64,000 nucleotides of DNA from Cryptomeria japonica (taxonomy: Eukaryota > Streptophyta > Pinopsida > Cupressales > Cupressaceae): assembly GCF_030272615.1 (NCBI RefSeq), contig NC_081415.1, positions 379,097,392 through 379,161,391 on the forward strand. The letters are read 5' to 3'. Positions within the stretch are counted from its first letter, which is position 1. The number at the start of each line of letters is the position of its first letter. A program made the translations under genes and the position numbers. Positions 36,776 through 48,672 of the stretch are shown here, in pieces. The notes under the pieces are model-generated. The model was not told where the DNA came from, did no database searches, and saw nothing but the letters and a program-made list of their open reading frames with translations.

Positions 36776-37410
36776 GTGAGTAGAAAATACCTAGTGAGAC
36801 AAATATTTTTTGGTCCAAAGAGACAAGAATGGTATGTACACAAATTCCATGGTTACTGTTACCAGTGTAATAAGTTTGGACATAGAATTGTTGAGTGTAG
36901 TTTGATGCATAAGCCCCCTCGTAGTTTTCAAAGTAGAAATCCATTTGCTGCACTTTGAGAGATGAATTTTATTTGTTATCAAAGTAATGGGTTTAGTCAT
37001 AAGAGTTATGAATGTAGGAGAAGTCAGTCGGTATCCTACAATAGTTTTTCAAGTTCATCTTTCAATGGCAATGTGAAATGCTATCATTGTCAAAATGTTG
37101 GCCACATTGCAAAGCATTGCAAAATCAAGACATCTAAGCAAAAGAAGTTTGTACTAGATCAGAGACTAGAAGCAAAATCAGAGCAGAAAATTGTAGTAGA
37201 CAAGAAGAAGAAAGCCAACCTGGTTTGGGTTGAAAAGGATACAATAAGGCCGAATCAAGTCTGATTGTCCAAACTGCCCTGCATGCAGAAAGAAGAAATT
37301 TATGGGTAGTTGACAATGGTTGTTCCAATCACATGACCAAAGATAAAAAGAAGTTCATCAAGCTTGAAGATTGGAATGGAGGTTTAGTGAGGTTTGGAGG
37401 CAATAAGGAT
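36776..37410 (+). pseudogene. Second zinc-knuckle block and protease start of F
   Basis: Three knuckles, CYQCNKFGHRIVEC, CYQSNGFSHKSYEC (one Cys replaced by Ser) and CYHCQNVGHIAKHC, are followed by the Copia protease active-site region LWVVDNGCSNHMTKDKKKF near 37300. The usual DSG is DNG here, so the catalytic triad is changed. The frame shifts several times. The protease breaks off after NKD and joins the end of reverse transcriptase. Confidence 0.8.
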
Positions 37411-38330
37411 ATCTTGTGTAAAGAGTTTGCTGATCAGATGCAATCAGAGTTTGAGATGTCAATGCTTGGAGAGCTGTCATATTTTCTTGGTTTGCAAATT
37501 TCACAGCAAGATAAAGGAATATTTATCTCTCAAACCAAGTATGCCAAAGATATGTTGAAGGAATATCACATGGAAGACAACAAGCTGATAAGTACCCCCA
37601 TGGTAACTGGATGCAAGTTGAGCAAGGTTGATGAGCCACCGAAAGTGGATTAGACCCTGTATAGATCCATGATTGGTAGTTTGTTATACCTTACTGCCTC
37701 AAGACTGGATATAGTGCAGGCAGTATGTATGGTGGCAATATTCAAGCTACACCTAAACAATCAAATGAGAATGCAGTTAGAAGAATATTTAGGTACCTAC
37801 AAGGAACACTTAATTATGGCTTATGGTATCCAAATCAAGGAGATTTCACTTTATAGGCCTACACTAATGTTGATTGGGTAGGCTCCATTGATGACCAGAA
37901 AAGCACAAGTGTTGGCACAATCTTTTTAGGTGACCGATTAGTTTCATGGCACAACAAGAAGTAGTATTCAGTCTCCTTATCTACTATTGAGGTAGAATAT
38001 ATTGTTGGTGCTACATGTTGTTCTCAAGTGTTATGGATGAAGCAAATTCTCACAGACATTGAGATAGAAATATCTGACCCCATTTCAATCTGGTGTGATA
38101 ACTCAAGTGAAATCAACATTTCAAAGAATCCGGTTATGCACTCAAGGACAAAACACATTATTATCAAATACCATTTTCTTAGAGAAAAGGTTGCAGAGCA
38201 AGAAGTGAAGGTAGAATATGTTCCTACAAGTGAACAAGTTACTGATATCTTCACAAAACCTCTATCGGTAAACACATTTGAGTATCTAAGACATAAGTTA
38301 GGAGATTTCTCACCAGCTTTATGCACTTAA
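37411..38330 (+). pseudogene. pol: Copia reverse transcriptase C-terminus and RNase H of F
   Basis: Starts in phase with the protease remnant at KEFADQMQSEFEMSMLGELS, followed by YFLGLQISQ, ISTPMVTG, YRSMIGSLLYLT and RNase H with WCDNSSEINISKNP and VTDIFTKPLS. Integrase and the catalytic part of reverse transcriptase (with YVDD) are deleted between 37410 and 37411. A few stops and shifts follow. Confidence 0.85.
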
Positions 38331-38361
38331 ATGTGTATGGAGTTTTGTGGTTCAAGGGGAG

Positions 38362-39261
38362 TTCATAGCCATACAATTTTTACTCTTGGACCATATCTTA
38401 GACATAGGGGGAGATCAAATGTCTATATAATAGTTCTGACTAGTTTGAAGCTTTGGGAAGTTGTCTATTCAATTTGTTTATCTACCATAGTTGTCATCAG
38501 CTTGACCAGGAAGTTAACTTCATAGGAGGAGAACTTGATCATCAATCCTTGTTTGTGAGTTTTATAGTTTTCTATTCAATTTGTCTATCTACAAAAGTCG
38601 CAATTGGTCTATTAGGAGATAGGGTAGAGTAGTCTGGCCTACCAGAAATTTATGTTTGAGCCCTTTGTCATTGTTGTCAAAGGGGGAGAAAGAACGCAGT
38701 TGGAGATAGTGCATATTGTGAGTCCAGGTTGTGGAGGTTAACCCGATAATATGTGTGTTGACATCAAGGACAAAGGGGGAGATTGTTGGCATTGTATTGT
38801 CATTGTGGGAATTCATAGCTATACATTTTTTACTCTTGGACCATATCCTAGACACAGGGGGAGATCAGATGTTTGTATGGTAGTTCCGGCTGGTTTGAAG
38901 CTTTGGGAAGTTGTCTATTCAATTTGTTTATCTACAAAAGTTACCATCAACTTGAGCTAGAAGTTAACTTCACAGGAGGAGAACTTGATCATCAATCCTC
39001 ATTTGAGAGTTTATAGTTGTCTATTCAATTTGTCTATCTACAAAAGTCACAATTGGCCTACCGGGAGACATGGTAGAGTAGTCTGGCCTACCAAAAATTT
39101 ATGTTTGAGCCCTTTGTCATTGTTGTCAAAGGGGAGAAAGAACACACTTGGAGATAGTGCATATTGTGAGTCTGGGTTATGGGATAGTGCATATCATGGG
39201 TCCGGGTTGTGGAGGTTAACCCGATAATATGTGTGTTGACATCAATGCCAAAGGGGGAGAT
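38362..39261 (+). repeat. Tandem duplication of the 3' untranslated region of F
   Basis: Copy 1 starts at 38362 and copy 2 at 38812, both with TTCATAGC(C/T)ATACA. Each ends in a polypurine tract plus LTR start: copy 1 has AAAGGGGGAGAT and then 22 bases of LTR (38784-38805), copy 2 leads into the true LTR at 39262. Copy 2 has a further ~31-bp internal duplication near 39170. Confidence 0.85.
39250..39261 (+). promoter_or_regulatory. Polypurine tract of F
   Basis: AAAGGGGGAGAT directly before the 3' LTR start at 39262. Confidence 0.85.
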
Positions 39262-40229
39262 TGTTGGCATTGTATTGTCATTGATGTCAACCAATGAGTA
39301 TTTCAATCGATATGTAAGATGTTGTTATCAATATTAGATATTGTTGGCATGTTGATGTCAACTAGTATGTCTATCAATCGGTAATCAAGAAAACCCGGTA
39401 AGTGCGGTCTGAGATAGCATGTTTTAACTGACAGAATAGTGAAGTGCATGATATGAAGGTTAACCGGTTAGTGTATACTAGTAGCATGTTCAGTTAGTGA
39501 TTGAATTTGAACCAACACAATCAAGTGAGATGGATGATGACAGATATGTCACATGGACTCCAGGTGGTGAACATGCAGTGGTAGGTGAATGGTGCATCGG
39601 TGAGGTAGTTGCCGACTAGGTCGGTATTAAATGTCAACTATGAAAAACATGGATCGGTTGCAGAGGATTGTGGCTCAAAGTAGATCGAAGGGAAAATATT
39701 TTATTCTTTGACATTATGATCAAAGCAAGATATCTTATTGTCTTCCTGATCTGGAGAAGGAAACTGCTAGATCATTTATTGTGATCGACAAAATCAAGAT
39801 CGATGATCAGAGTCCATTTTTCTAAATATACTAAATGTTTATAGGAAGAATAAAAAGAGGACAAATATTTTTGCTGAACTATTGCAGGTTGTCGATTCAA
39901 GAAGATGAGATCTGATTTGATACAGATCAAGGTCGGTGAATAAAACCCTAAGCACGTGAAGTTTGAGTTTTTGTTTTGGTGAGAAAGCAATAGTATAAAT
40001 GTGCAGATCATAGATATAAGATATTTGATGTTGGATGAGATATTTATGATAAAGTGAATCTCTACGAGGCAAGATTTGATTAGTTTGAGTGTGATAGAAA
40101 AATATTGAAGTGACTGAGTGTTGGAGAAGAACCGATAAGATAAGTGTAATAGGCAAGGGTCAAGGTTACCGGTAAATAGTTGAAGAGGTTAATTGTTTAT
40201 TAAACTAGCAGTGTTTGAACCGGTAAGAC
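39262..40229 (+). repeat. 3' LTR of F, first part
   Basis: Matches the first 968 bases of the 5' LTR and ends at AAGAC (40225-40229), the left target duplication of G. It resumes at 59050. Confidence 0.9.
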
Positions 40230-41448
40230 TATTGGCCATTTGATGGAATTGATTATGTGTTGCATTGATGTTTTTTTATTCATACCAACACTAGCTATTT
40301 GGATGCTTTACTAGTACCCTTCTGGTCCCAGTAGGTTGAGTGGTTTCTGGTTGATTTGGATCTACAATGATCCAATAGGGTCTGATATAGTTTGGTAATG
40401 GAATTGTCTTGTTCATGATACTCATGCTCATATTTGGTCAATTAGTTTTGGTCTGGTGATCAGATGCTATCATGATTGCTTAGAAGCTTGGCTTCTAGTT
40501 CTGGCCAGGGTTTCAATGACAAAGATTTTGATGAATATCTTTGATTAATTGTATAACTAGTGTTGGTGTAGCTTCTAGTGAAGTTCTAGGATGTTGTTGG
40601 TGATCATGTTCGAAACTTGGTGGATGGAGATCATTGTTGTAGCATGTGGACCTATACTGGGTCCCGGTTGATCTAGGTTATGGACTGGCTTTAATGTAAC
40701 GTGTGTATTGGACCTCTTGATGTATTTCCAGGATGTCTTATGTGTTGGATATTTTTTGTTTGGTCTAAAGGCGACATGGCTTGTAATTATGTAATTGGTT
40801 TATTATCTGGTGGATGACCTAATTTTTTATGGTCGAGGGTTTGCATATATAGATGTAAGATCTCATTGTAGATCATCATGGTTATGTTAGAGGTCATGGT
40901 CAAGGAATGTAATGTGCAAATAATGTAATAGCATTCAGGCAACAGATTTGGTTGATCTGTGGAGATCAAATTGGGTTTATGTAAGAGGATTTAGTCCTCC
41001 AATATTGAGCTTAATCAGAACTGTCCTCAGGCATAGGAGATGATATCTTTTGCAGTTCAACACTTCTCCAAATTATAGTCTAGATTTCTATGTAGTCAGT
41101 GAGGCTCCTTTTGTGATGAGAAGTGCGCTCTAAGCTATTGGCCTTCCTATAAGTGTAGGCCCCTCAATTGTAATTCACATAATTATTGCACAAGTATTAT
41201 CTGACTGTGGGTAGGCTTCCCACCGTAGTTTTCCCCTTTACTGTGTTTTCCACGTACAAATCTTGGTGTCATATGGATGGAATTTATTCTGTGATTATTG
41301 TTTATGCTTAATTGGTTTAACTGCTATTCCAATATTGATGTTTTGGGTTTCGGTATTAAAGTTTAAATTGCTAATGGTTTCGGTAATCTTAGACAACTTA
41401 TTCAACCCCCCCTCTCAGTTGTCTTATGGTTATTTGAACTATCTAACA
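40230..41448 (+). repeat. 5' LTR of G
   Basis: 1219 bp. TATA-like sequence TATATA at 40846-40851 is followed by GATGTAAGATCTCATTG, also found in S2. The hairpin is at 41392-41423 (GACAACT with AGTTGTC). Confidence 0.9.
40846..40851 (+). promoter_or_regulatory. Putative TATA box of G
   Basis: TATATA in a context repeated at 58438-58446 in the other LTR and at 26461 in S2. Confidence 0.55.
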
Positions 41449-41450
41449 AT

Positions 41451-41462
41451 TGGTATCAGAGC
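41451..41462 (+). promoter_or_regulatory. Primer binding site of G
   Basis: TGGTATCAGAGC, exact complement of the initiator tRNA-Met 3' end used by many plant Copia elements. Confidence 0.95.
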
Positions 41463-41484
41463 TTTGGTCCTCTCTGCAGAAATC

Positions 41485-41504
41485 TTAACCACTTGAGGAA
41501 GATC
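41485..41504 (+). promoter_or_regulatory. Conserved leader box of G
   Basis: TTAACCACTTGAGGAAGATC, ending two bases before the gag ATG. Nearly the same box, at nearly the same distance from the primer site, is in C1 and I. Confidence 0.7.
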
Positions 41505-41506
41505 CT

Positions 41507-43808
41507 ATGGCAACTAATAGTTCAAGTTCATCCAGTTCTTCTGGAGCTATCTTTCAGAGGGATATTCCAAGGCTTGATGGAACAAATTACATAGTATGAA
41601 AGATTCAGATGGAGACTCATCTGAGATATCTTGACAAGGAGATTTGGGAGATCACATAGAATGGTGTCACACCTTATAATCTAGGATCTGGCAATCCTCC
41701 TCTGGCAAACCTTGACAAGGAGCTTGAGAATGATTGTAGAGCAAGAGAATCCCTCTTGTGTGCACTTTTTGATCAACACATAATGGGATTAACCGACAAA
41801 TCATCTGGAAAGCCTATATGAGATAAGTTGGAGACTCTTAATGAAGGTGACCCTAAAGTAAATATTGCTGAACTTGATGGTTACTGGGTGAGATATGAAA
41901 ACCTAAAGATGGAAGAAGATGAAAGGATTACTACATTCATGGAAAGGGTAAATGAGATTGTTATGGGAATTCAATGTTGTGGTGAAAATCTGAGCGAAGA
42001 TGAAATTGTTTATAAAGTCCTGAGAGCCCTACCACTGGCTTATAAAATGAAGGCTACTACTATTAATGAGTTGAGAACAATGGCTAATACACCTGTCAAT
42101 AGAGATAATTTGGTTGGGAAACTATCTTCTTTTGACCTTGAAGAATTTGGACCTTCTGGAGCTGTGAAGACTGAACCTTCTTTTCATGCATCTACATCTA
42201 CAACTGGTAAGCAAGATTGGAAAGCTTTTTATGCAAAGGAATTGGAAGATATGAAGAGAGAATATGATGATTTTGAGAAACTTGAAGCACTATTTGCTAG
42301 AAGAGTACCTAAAGGACCGATAGGAAGTAAGTATGAAGGAAAACACCTTTTAAATGTTTTGCATGTAATAAGATTGGTCATTTTGCATCTAGATGTCCTG
42401 AAAGGAATTTAAGATTTGAAGGAAGAGTTAGAAGATCATTTAAGCCTAACCCTGGATATCAAAACAAGTACAAGTACAAGAAAAATAGAGAAAAATCATG
42501 CTACATAGCGGATAAGGAAGGCATTATTGATTATGATGATGAACCAACATAAGACTCTGCTAGTGGTTCCAACAATAGGAAGGAATGGGTGTTCCTGGCT
42601 ATCAAGGAAGATGATCTGACACTAGAAGAGAATGTACCTAAAGAGAAGGCACTTGCTGCTAAAATTGAAGACAAAGATGAATGGGTAATTGACAGTGGTT
42701 GTTCACATCATATGACTAGAGATAAAGGGAAGTTTTTGTCTTTGTAAGAATTTGATGGCGATCTAGTTAGATTTGGAGATGACAAAGCATGTATGATCAA
42801 AGGAAAAAGAACTATATCATTGGATGGTAAGAACAATACTGACAATGTTTATTATGTTGAAGGTTTAAGGCATAATCTTTTGAGTGTAGGATAGTTGGTA
42901 GATAAGGGATTTCAATTACAATTCAAGGATGAAAAATGCAAAATCATTAACAGATCTGGTTTGGAGATTGCAACCGGTACATTGACAAAAGGTAATATAT
43001 TTCATTTGAACGTGAGAAGACATGTTTGATTACATAGATTGATGAGAGTTGGATATGGCATAAAAGGTTGTGTCATGTGAATTTTTATTGCATTATGAAG
43101 ATTAGTTCAACTAAGGAAGTTAGGGATATACCTAAGATTATGAAGCCCTATAATCTGGTATGTAAAGAATGTCAAATGGGTAAACAGGTCAGAACCTCTT
43201 TTAGAAGTATACAAGATAAATCAAATGATGTTATTGATCTTATTCATATTGATTTGTGTGGCCCTGCTAGAGTTAAAAGTTTTCAAGGTGATAGATATTT
43301 CATGCTGATCATTGATGATTATTCTAGAATGATGTGGGTTACTTTTCTTAAGAAGAAATCTGAAGCATTTGAAAAGTTTAAAATGTTTAAGGCTAAAGTG
43401 GAAACTGAGACAAGATTGAAGATTAAATGTTTGAGGTTAGATCATGGTGGATAATTCACATGCGATGAGTTTAATAATTTTTTTGAAAAGCATGGTATAA
43501 GAAGACAATTTTCTACTCCCTGGACACCTCAGTAGAATGGGGTTGTGGAAAGGAAGAACAAAACTATCTTGGATGCTACTAGAACAATGATGATGGAAGC
43601 TAGTCTACCTCATATCTACTAGAGAGAACCAATGAGCACAATGGTCTATACATTCAACAGAGTACAACTCAAAAGAGAAACCGATAAGACACCTTATGAA
43701 TTATGGTTTGGCAATACACCTACAATTAAGTATTTCAGAATTTTTGGTAGTAAATGTTATATCAGGAGAGATGATATCATTGGGAAATTTCATCCTAGAT
43801 GTGATGAA
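41507..43808 (+). pseudogene. gag-pol: Copia Gag-protease-integrase part of the G polyprotein
   Basis: Starts at ATG 41507 with a Ser-rich N-terminus and the gag motif IPRLDGTNYIV. A gag core follows (ENLKMEEDERITTFMERV, 41828-42412). A frame change precedes one zinc knuckle (CNKIGHFASRCPE region near 42365). Protease begins at about 42685 with WVIDSGCSHHMT, the intact Copia DSG active site. Integrase has the HKRLCHVN start, CKECQMGK zinc residues, DLCGPARV and LIIDDYSR with the first Asp, and the GVVERKNKT region holding the Glu. PYELWFGNTP and FRIFGSKCYI end this part. Stops at 42745, 42892, 43452, 43533 and 43620 replace Gln, Glu or Trp codons by single transitions. The frame is cut at 43808 by I and continues at 50552. 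Confidence 0.95.
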
Positions 43809-44584
43809 TGTTAGTATTCCCAAAGATACTGAGAGGGGGGGTGAATCAGTATCTAATCAGTTAATGGATTTTCTAAACTTATTAAATGAATTGCATGCCA
43901 AAATAGTGTACCGGTAAACCAAAATTAATGCAGTAAATAAGATCAGTAAACACAACATAGAAAGTACACCATAACACAATATTTTTAACAAGGAAACCTA
44001 GTGTGGGAAAAACCTTGGTGGGATTTGTGACCCACAATATTCGCTCATTGGTCAATAAGTGAATATTATTGATACAATAGGGGTCTGCACATGCAGGAAG
44101 GCCAACTGCCTAAAGCTCACTGCTTAAATACAAAAAGGGAAGTCTCACTGACTTACAAAAGTGGATTATGTAAATCCAATGTCATGTACTACTTCGGTTC
44201 AGCATCTGCTATGCCAGGTTCAGTACTAGTTTAAGCTCATACAACTTCCAAAACCCTATTCCAAGGTCTGCCTTAATATTCGCATCTGCCTATTACATTC
44301 CTTCCATATATTTCCCACCTTACAAATGATTTACAAGATCTCATACTTATATGAGTCCTAATACAATTCGCCTTGTCGGCTTACAAAAATATTTTACAAT
44401 TAAATACAAAATACAATAAACAAAATCCTGTCGGCCATGGTGTCGGTAAACATCTTTGCCGTTGTTGCTACCGATGTCTGTGCCTGTGCCGGTGTTTGCT
44501 AGTGCCATAGGATTGTAAGGTTGCCATCAATGACAATACCTTCAATCATCTACAATTTCTCATTGGAGTGTACATTTGCCAACA
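43809..44584 (-). repeat. 3' LTR of I
   Basis: TGTTAGTATTCC to ATTTGCCAACA on the plus strand. Hairpin at 43824-43854 (AGATACTGA with TCAGTATCT, 9 bp, around a G-rich loop on this strand). Confidence 0.93.
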
Positions 44585-44598
44585 ATCTCCCCCTTTGG
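44585..44598 (-). promoter_or_regulatory. Polypurine tract of I
   Basis: CCAAAGGGGGAGAT in element orientation, directly before LTR start TGTTGGCA. Confidence 0.85.
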
Positions 44599-44814
44599 CA
44601 TTGATGGCAACACTCATGAGAAAAAGCCAAAAATTATATCCAAAAGTGTTGTCCAAAACTGTCTTACTAAAAACTGTCAATGTGTGCTCCCCCTGAGTAG
44701 ATGATCTCTTCTGTCATACATTTTTCTCATCCTTATTCCTTTTTCTCATCCTCTACTACTCCCCCTTTGGCATCAATGACAAAGGTTGTCATTCAATGTC
44801 AATTGAGTGTAGTT

Positions 44815-47800
44815 CCTGTTATGATCCCTGTAACCGGTGGGTTATAAAAGCAACATTCAGACTATTGTAGAATCTTTCATTGTCCTTTAGTGCTGCTTCA
44901 GTCCTCTAGATTGTACCGATGAGTAAGTGCATTTTCTCTTCTGGTGTCTTAAGTCCTAGAACAAGGGCCTAATAAATCTCTTTTCTCAAAGAGATGAGGA
45001 TATCTAGTTTAGGACCTAGCCTACACTTCAGTTCCTTTGCCTTAAACCTTAATCTCTCTTTATCTTTTTCAATTTTTTTCAATTTTCTCTTCAAAGCCGG
45101 TAATTTCTTGTTCTACTACCAATATTGAGTCTAATGAACCTATTAAATTGTCAGCAATATCATTGATTTCCTTTTGTGCTTTGTTGATCTCTTTATCTAA
45201 ATCTTCTGTCAAAATGTTTGTTTTACATGTGTCTCTGTACAATTTCTTGAAGTCCAAAATTGTCTTACCTAGTGCCAGTAATAATGTATCCATATGTTCC
45301 TTACTCTTCTTTGTTGTCTCCTCAAAGAATTTTTCTTTCTCTTTATTCATTTTCTCTATGAAAGTCTCCTCATTGATTTGATCAATTGTTAGAAGATTGT
45401 CAGTTATGTACTTAGACAATGTGTCTAATTGGCCTAAAGAATCTTTATTCTCTATGTTACACTTGGGTGTAATCATCTTCAAAATTGGTATGGTGTCATC
45501 AATAGCCTTATATGCTAGTGCATTACAATCTGTTATTTTCTTAATTAAATCTAATAATACCTCTGTCACATTGGTTGGTCTAAATTCAGTCATGGAGGTT
45601 CTGGATGACTATCCAACTACCTTCACAATTTGTAATCCTTCAGTGGTAGTAATAGTTTTTCTTTCCTCTTTCTCTAGAGGGTCAATTTGTGTCTGCATTT
45701 CAACTACCAAAGGTTTAGGTTTTTTAGTTGTAGCCAATGGCACTATCTCTGTATGTACCTATGAATGAACCTGTTGCTTTACTTGTTTCTTTGTATGTCT
45801 CTCTGCATGTTTCTCTGTGCTCTCTACTAATGGTTTCTCTAATGGTACCTCTGATGATTTTACAGTGGTATCCACTGTCAGTTTTTTTGTTTACACCTTA
45901 GTACTATCCACTGTCAGTGACTTAGTAGATACATCAGTATGTATACTAATGATATCTTCCTTTCCTGTATCCGAGGAATCAGTTGCCTATTCAATTTGTT
46001 GTTCAGTCCCAATTGCAATGTTTCCAACTATATTCTCCATAATTGTCTCAACTGTAGTGTCATCTATCAGTGGCTCAGTTGCCAAATCTCTCTCTCACTT
46101 GTTTCCTTATCAACCACAATGTTCACTTCCTGTGTGTCAATATTCATTGTACATAGCACCTTAGAATCAAGATTTGTGTCCTCATGTGGTGTTTCCATAC
46201 TCTTTGTTTCTGGTGGTGTATCAACATTTTGTGTCAGTGGAGTATCAGAAAGAGGTGGGGGTAAGTTATCTGTTATCTTTATACTCAGAGGACCACCTAC
46301 TTTACCTTTCCCCTTATCCTTATAATTTTCTTTTTGATAGACTTTAAAGGTCTTTGGTCTCTTAAGCTCTTCTTGTTTCTCTTTCTCAACAAAGAATATA
46401 TCCCATTTATCTGTTGTCTCTTCTGATATCTCATTAACTCTACCATCCATTAGTGCTACATGTCGGTGACTAGTTGAAAATATAGTCCGGTTGGCCTCAC
46501 TTATCAATTCATCAATTTCTTCTATTGAATTTATTGGGTGAACTGCAAGTAGTTTTTCTATCTTCATCTTTTTATCCAATTCAACAATTGTTTCTCTCCT
46601 TGCTTCTAACCTTCTATACAACTCATTTGGTAAATCATCTACAACCTCAATCAAAAATTTGTTGTAGATATCCAAGTGTAGGATAACACTGTTTTCAATG
46701 CTTTCCTTTTCATCACTGTTAAAAGTATCATACAACTTGCTAATGTTTGATAAGTTACCATTTTCCGTTATCTCATTCAAAAGGTTTTCAAGTGGAGGAA
46801 CAACTTGTTTTTCTTTTCTTTTCTTTGGTGTTAACTTCTTTGCTAGAGGCCTAACTACCTGTTGTTTCTGTCTTGTTCTCTTAGGTGTAGGAGCGGGTAC
46901 CGGTGAAGGTTTCCTTTTCCTTACTACCCTTTTAAACTCTACTAGTATTTCAATGTCAGAGGAGGTACCAACCAGTGAAAGATGTGTTTTTGGTTGTAAT
47001 CCTTCCAAGTCACTCTCCTTAATAGCAGTTTTATTCAATACATCTTCCTTGATTGCTTTTGCCTACCTTGTTCCTTTCTAACTATTTGTTCAGTTTTCTT
47101 TATTCTTTTCTGAGATTGAATACTACTTTCAATTGTTTATGCATTTCCAAATACTTCTTCAGTTGGTTCTTTAGGAGATTCTAAGAGGGCTTTTGCATAA
47201 GTTTCAATTATGTTCTCATCTACCTCATATCCCATTTTCGTAACCCAAATAGTCCTTGGGACTACTTCCTCCATCCAAATTTCATCTTTCTTAATTACAA
47301 AGCATATCTCCTTTTGATATTTGTCAACAATAGATTGAGATAGCCTTATCCTAGTTTTCATTCTATCCTTCATTGTTTGAAAGTGTTCATTTATGTTCTT
47401 TTCTCTGTCATCTCCCATGTTGTTCAGTATGTCCAGTAGTTGTTTTCCTACCGGTATGTCAAAACCAAAATCCTTTCTACCAATACCGGGTACTTCCTTG
47501 GTAATATACAACATTAAACACACAAGTATGTTGCCAAATCTGAAAGTCCCTTTCTTGTCCCCTTTGATCTTCTTCAAATTACCTATTAGTTCATCCTTCA
47601 ACCACTTGCATATGTCAATATTTGCATTGTTGTTTACCATGTCATAGGCACTCTTGATACATAAGCTAGAAATGGAGTTTAATCTATTAGCATGTGTAAC
47701 TTTGTATCCAATAATCATGCTGATGAACCTTACGTTGATATCCTTTACATCATTTACTCTCAAGGATCTCTTGCTAAAGGTTGCACCGGTTAGGGTCATT

Positions 47801-48281
47801 ACAGTGTCATTTGGAACCCTTTTAGTCTTTTCAGGCCTACTACCAGTGGAAGGTAAGCCTATCACTACCCTAAGTGCTTCTTTAGTTATCTTGTGAATTG
47901 AATCCAACCAAAAGAACTCCCCATGAACTCTTCTTAACATAGTCCTTATAACATCCTTTGGAAAATCAAGGATACTAAGAATCTCCACAAAACCTAGGGT
48001 TTCAACTATCTTATGTTCCGGTTTAACATTTCCATTTACATCACATATAATAGTCATGTACATGTTTTTAATTTCATCATCTCCTAGTTCTTCTATATGA
48101 TAATGTATTTAAATTCTAGGGTCTTGAGTATATACAACTCCTTTAGGTATTTTTGAGAATGCTCCTAGGGTATCATATTTCTTTGCAATTCGGGAATAAT
48201 CTTAAATACAAGTCTAGGGCACTTAACAACTTCAATTACAGTAGGGTTTGTAATGAATTCAGGTGCAGAGGAGGAATCCAT
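44815..48281 (-). pseudogene. ORF2 of I: unknown ~1150-codon protein replacing pol
   Basis: The best-preserved copy of ORF2. Likely start is ATG 48281 (MDSSSAPEF). Long open parts are 48063-47137 (308 codons), 47038-46067 (323) and 45593-45069 (174). The first holds TMLRRVHGEFFWLD, KITKEALRVVIGLPSTG and a helical DELIGNLKKIKGDKKG block, then FRFGNILVCLMLY. The second starts with a basic, nuclear-signal-like region (KRVVRKRKPSP, PKKRKEKQ) and continues with LYRRLEARRE. A Thr/Lys-rich linker follows. The last part is coiled-coil-like and ends with an LGPKLDIL region shared with C1. No catalytic pol motif is seen. Resemblance of the first ~200 residues to Pfam PF20167 and to ORF1 of H is inference. 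The frame has several stops. Confidence 0.65.
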
Positions 48282-48672
48282 TGTTATAAATACCCTAATC
48301 TGCCTTTAGGTATGAGTGCTTGAATGATTTGCTTCACTTCTTATTATGGATGCCTTCGCTCAAGATTTTTGTGCTCTCAGGAAATTTGAATGCTCGGTGA
48401 ATGAAAAAGAGCCAAAAGTACTTGCTTTCTAATGTAATTTCCTTCAACTACCACATTAAATGCCTGTCGGTTAAGTGAAACTTAACACATCTGCCAGTAA
48501 AGAAGTATTTCAACTTCTCACCATCAACCGAGGGTAAATTAGCATGTTTTTCAATTCATTGCCATACCCCCAAAAGGTTTCTTTTCAGTTAGATGAAGAG
48601 TCTCCTGCCAGTGGAGTGATACTCTGTTCTACCGGTGAAGGAATAGCTTCATTAACATTCATATCTGACTTT

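Noticed and set aside
41449-41470. tRNA gene suggested by TGGTATCAGAGC
   Set aside because: Only 12 bases match the complement of a tRNA 3' end, next to an LTR; no cloverleaf follows. It is a primer binding site.
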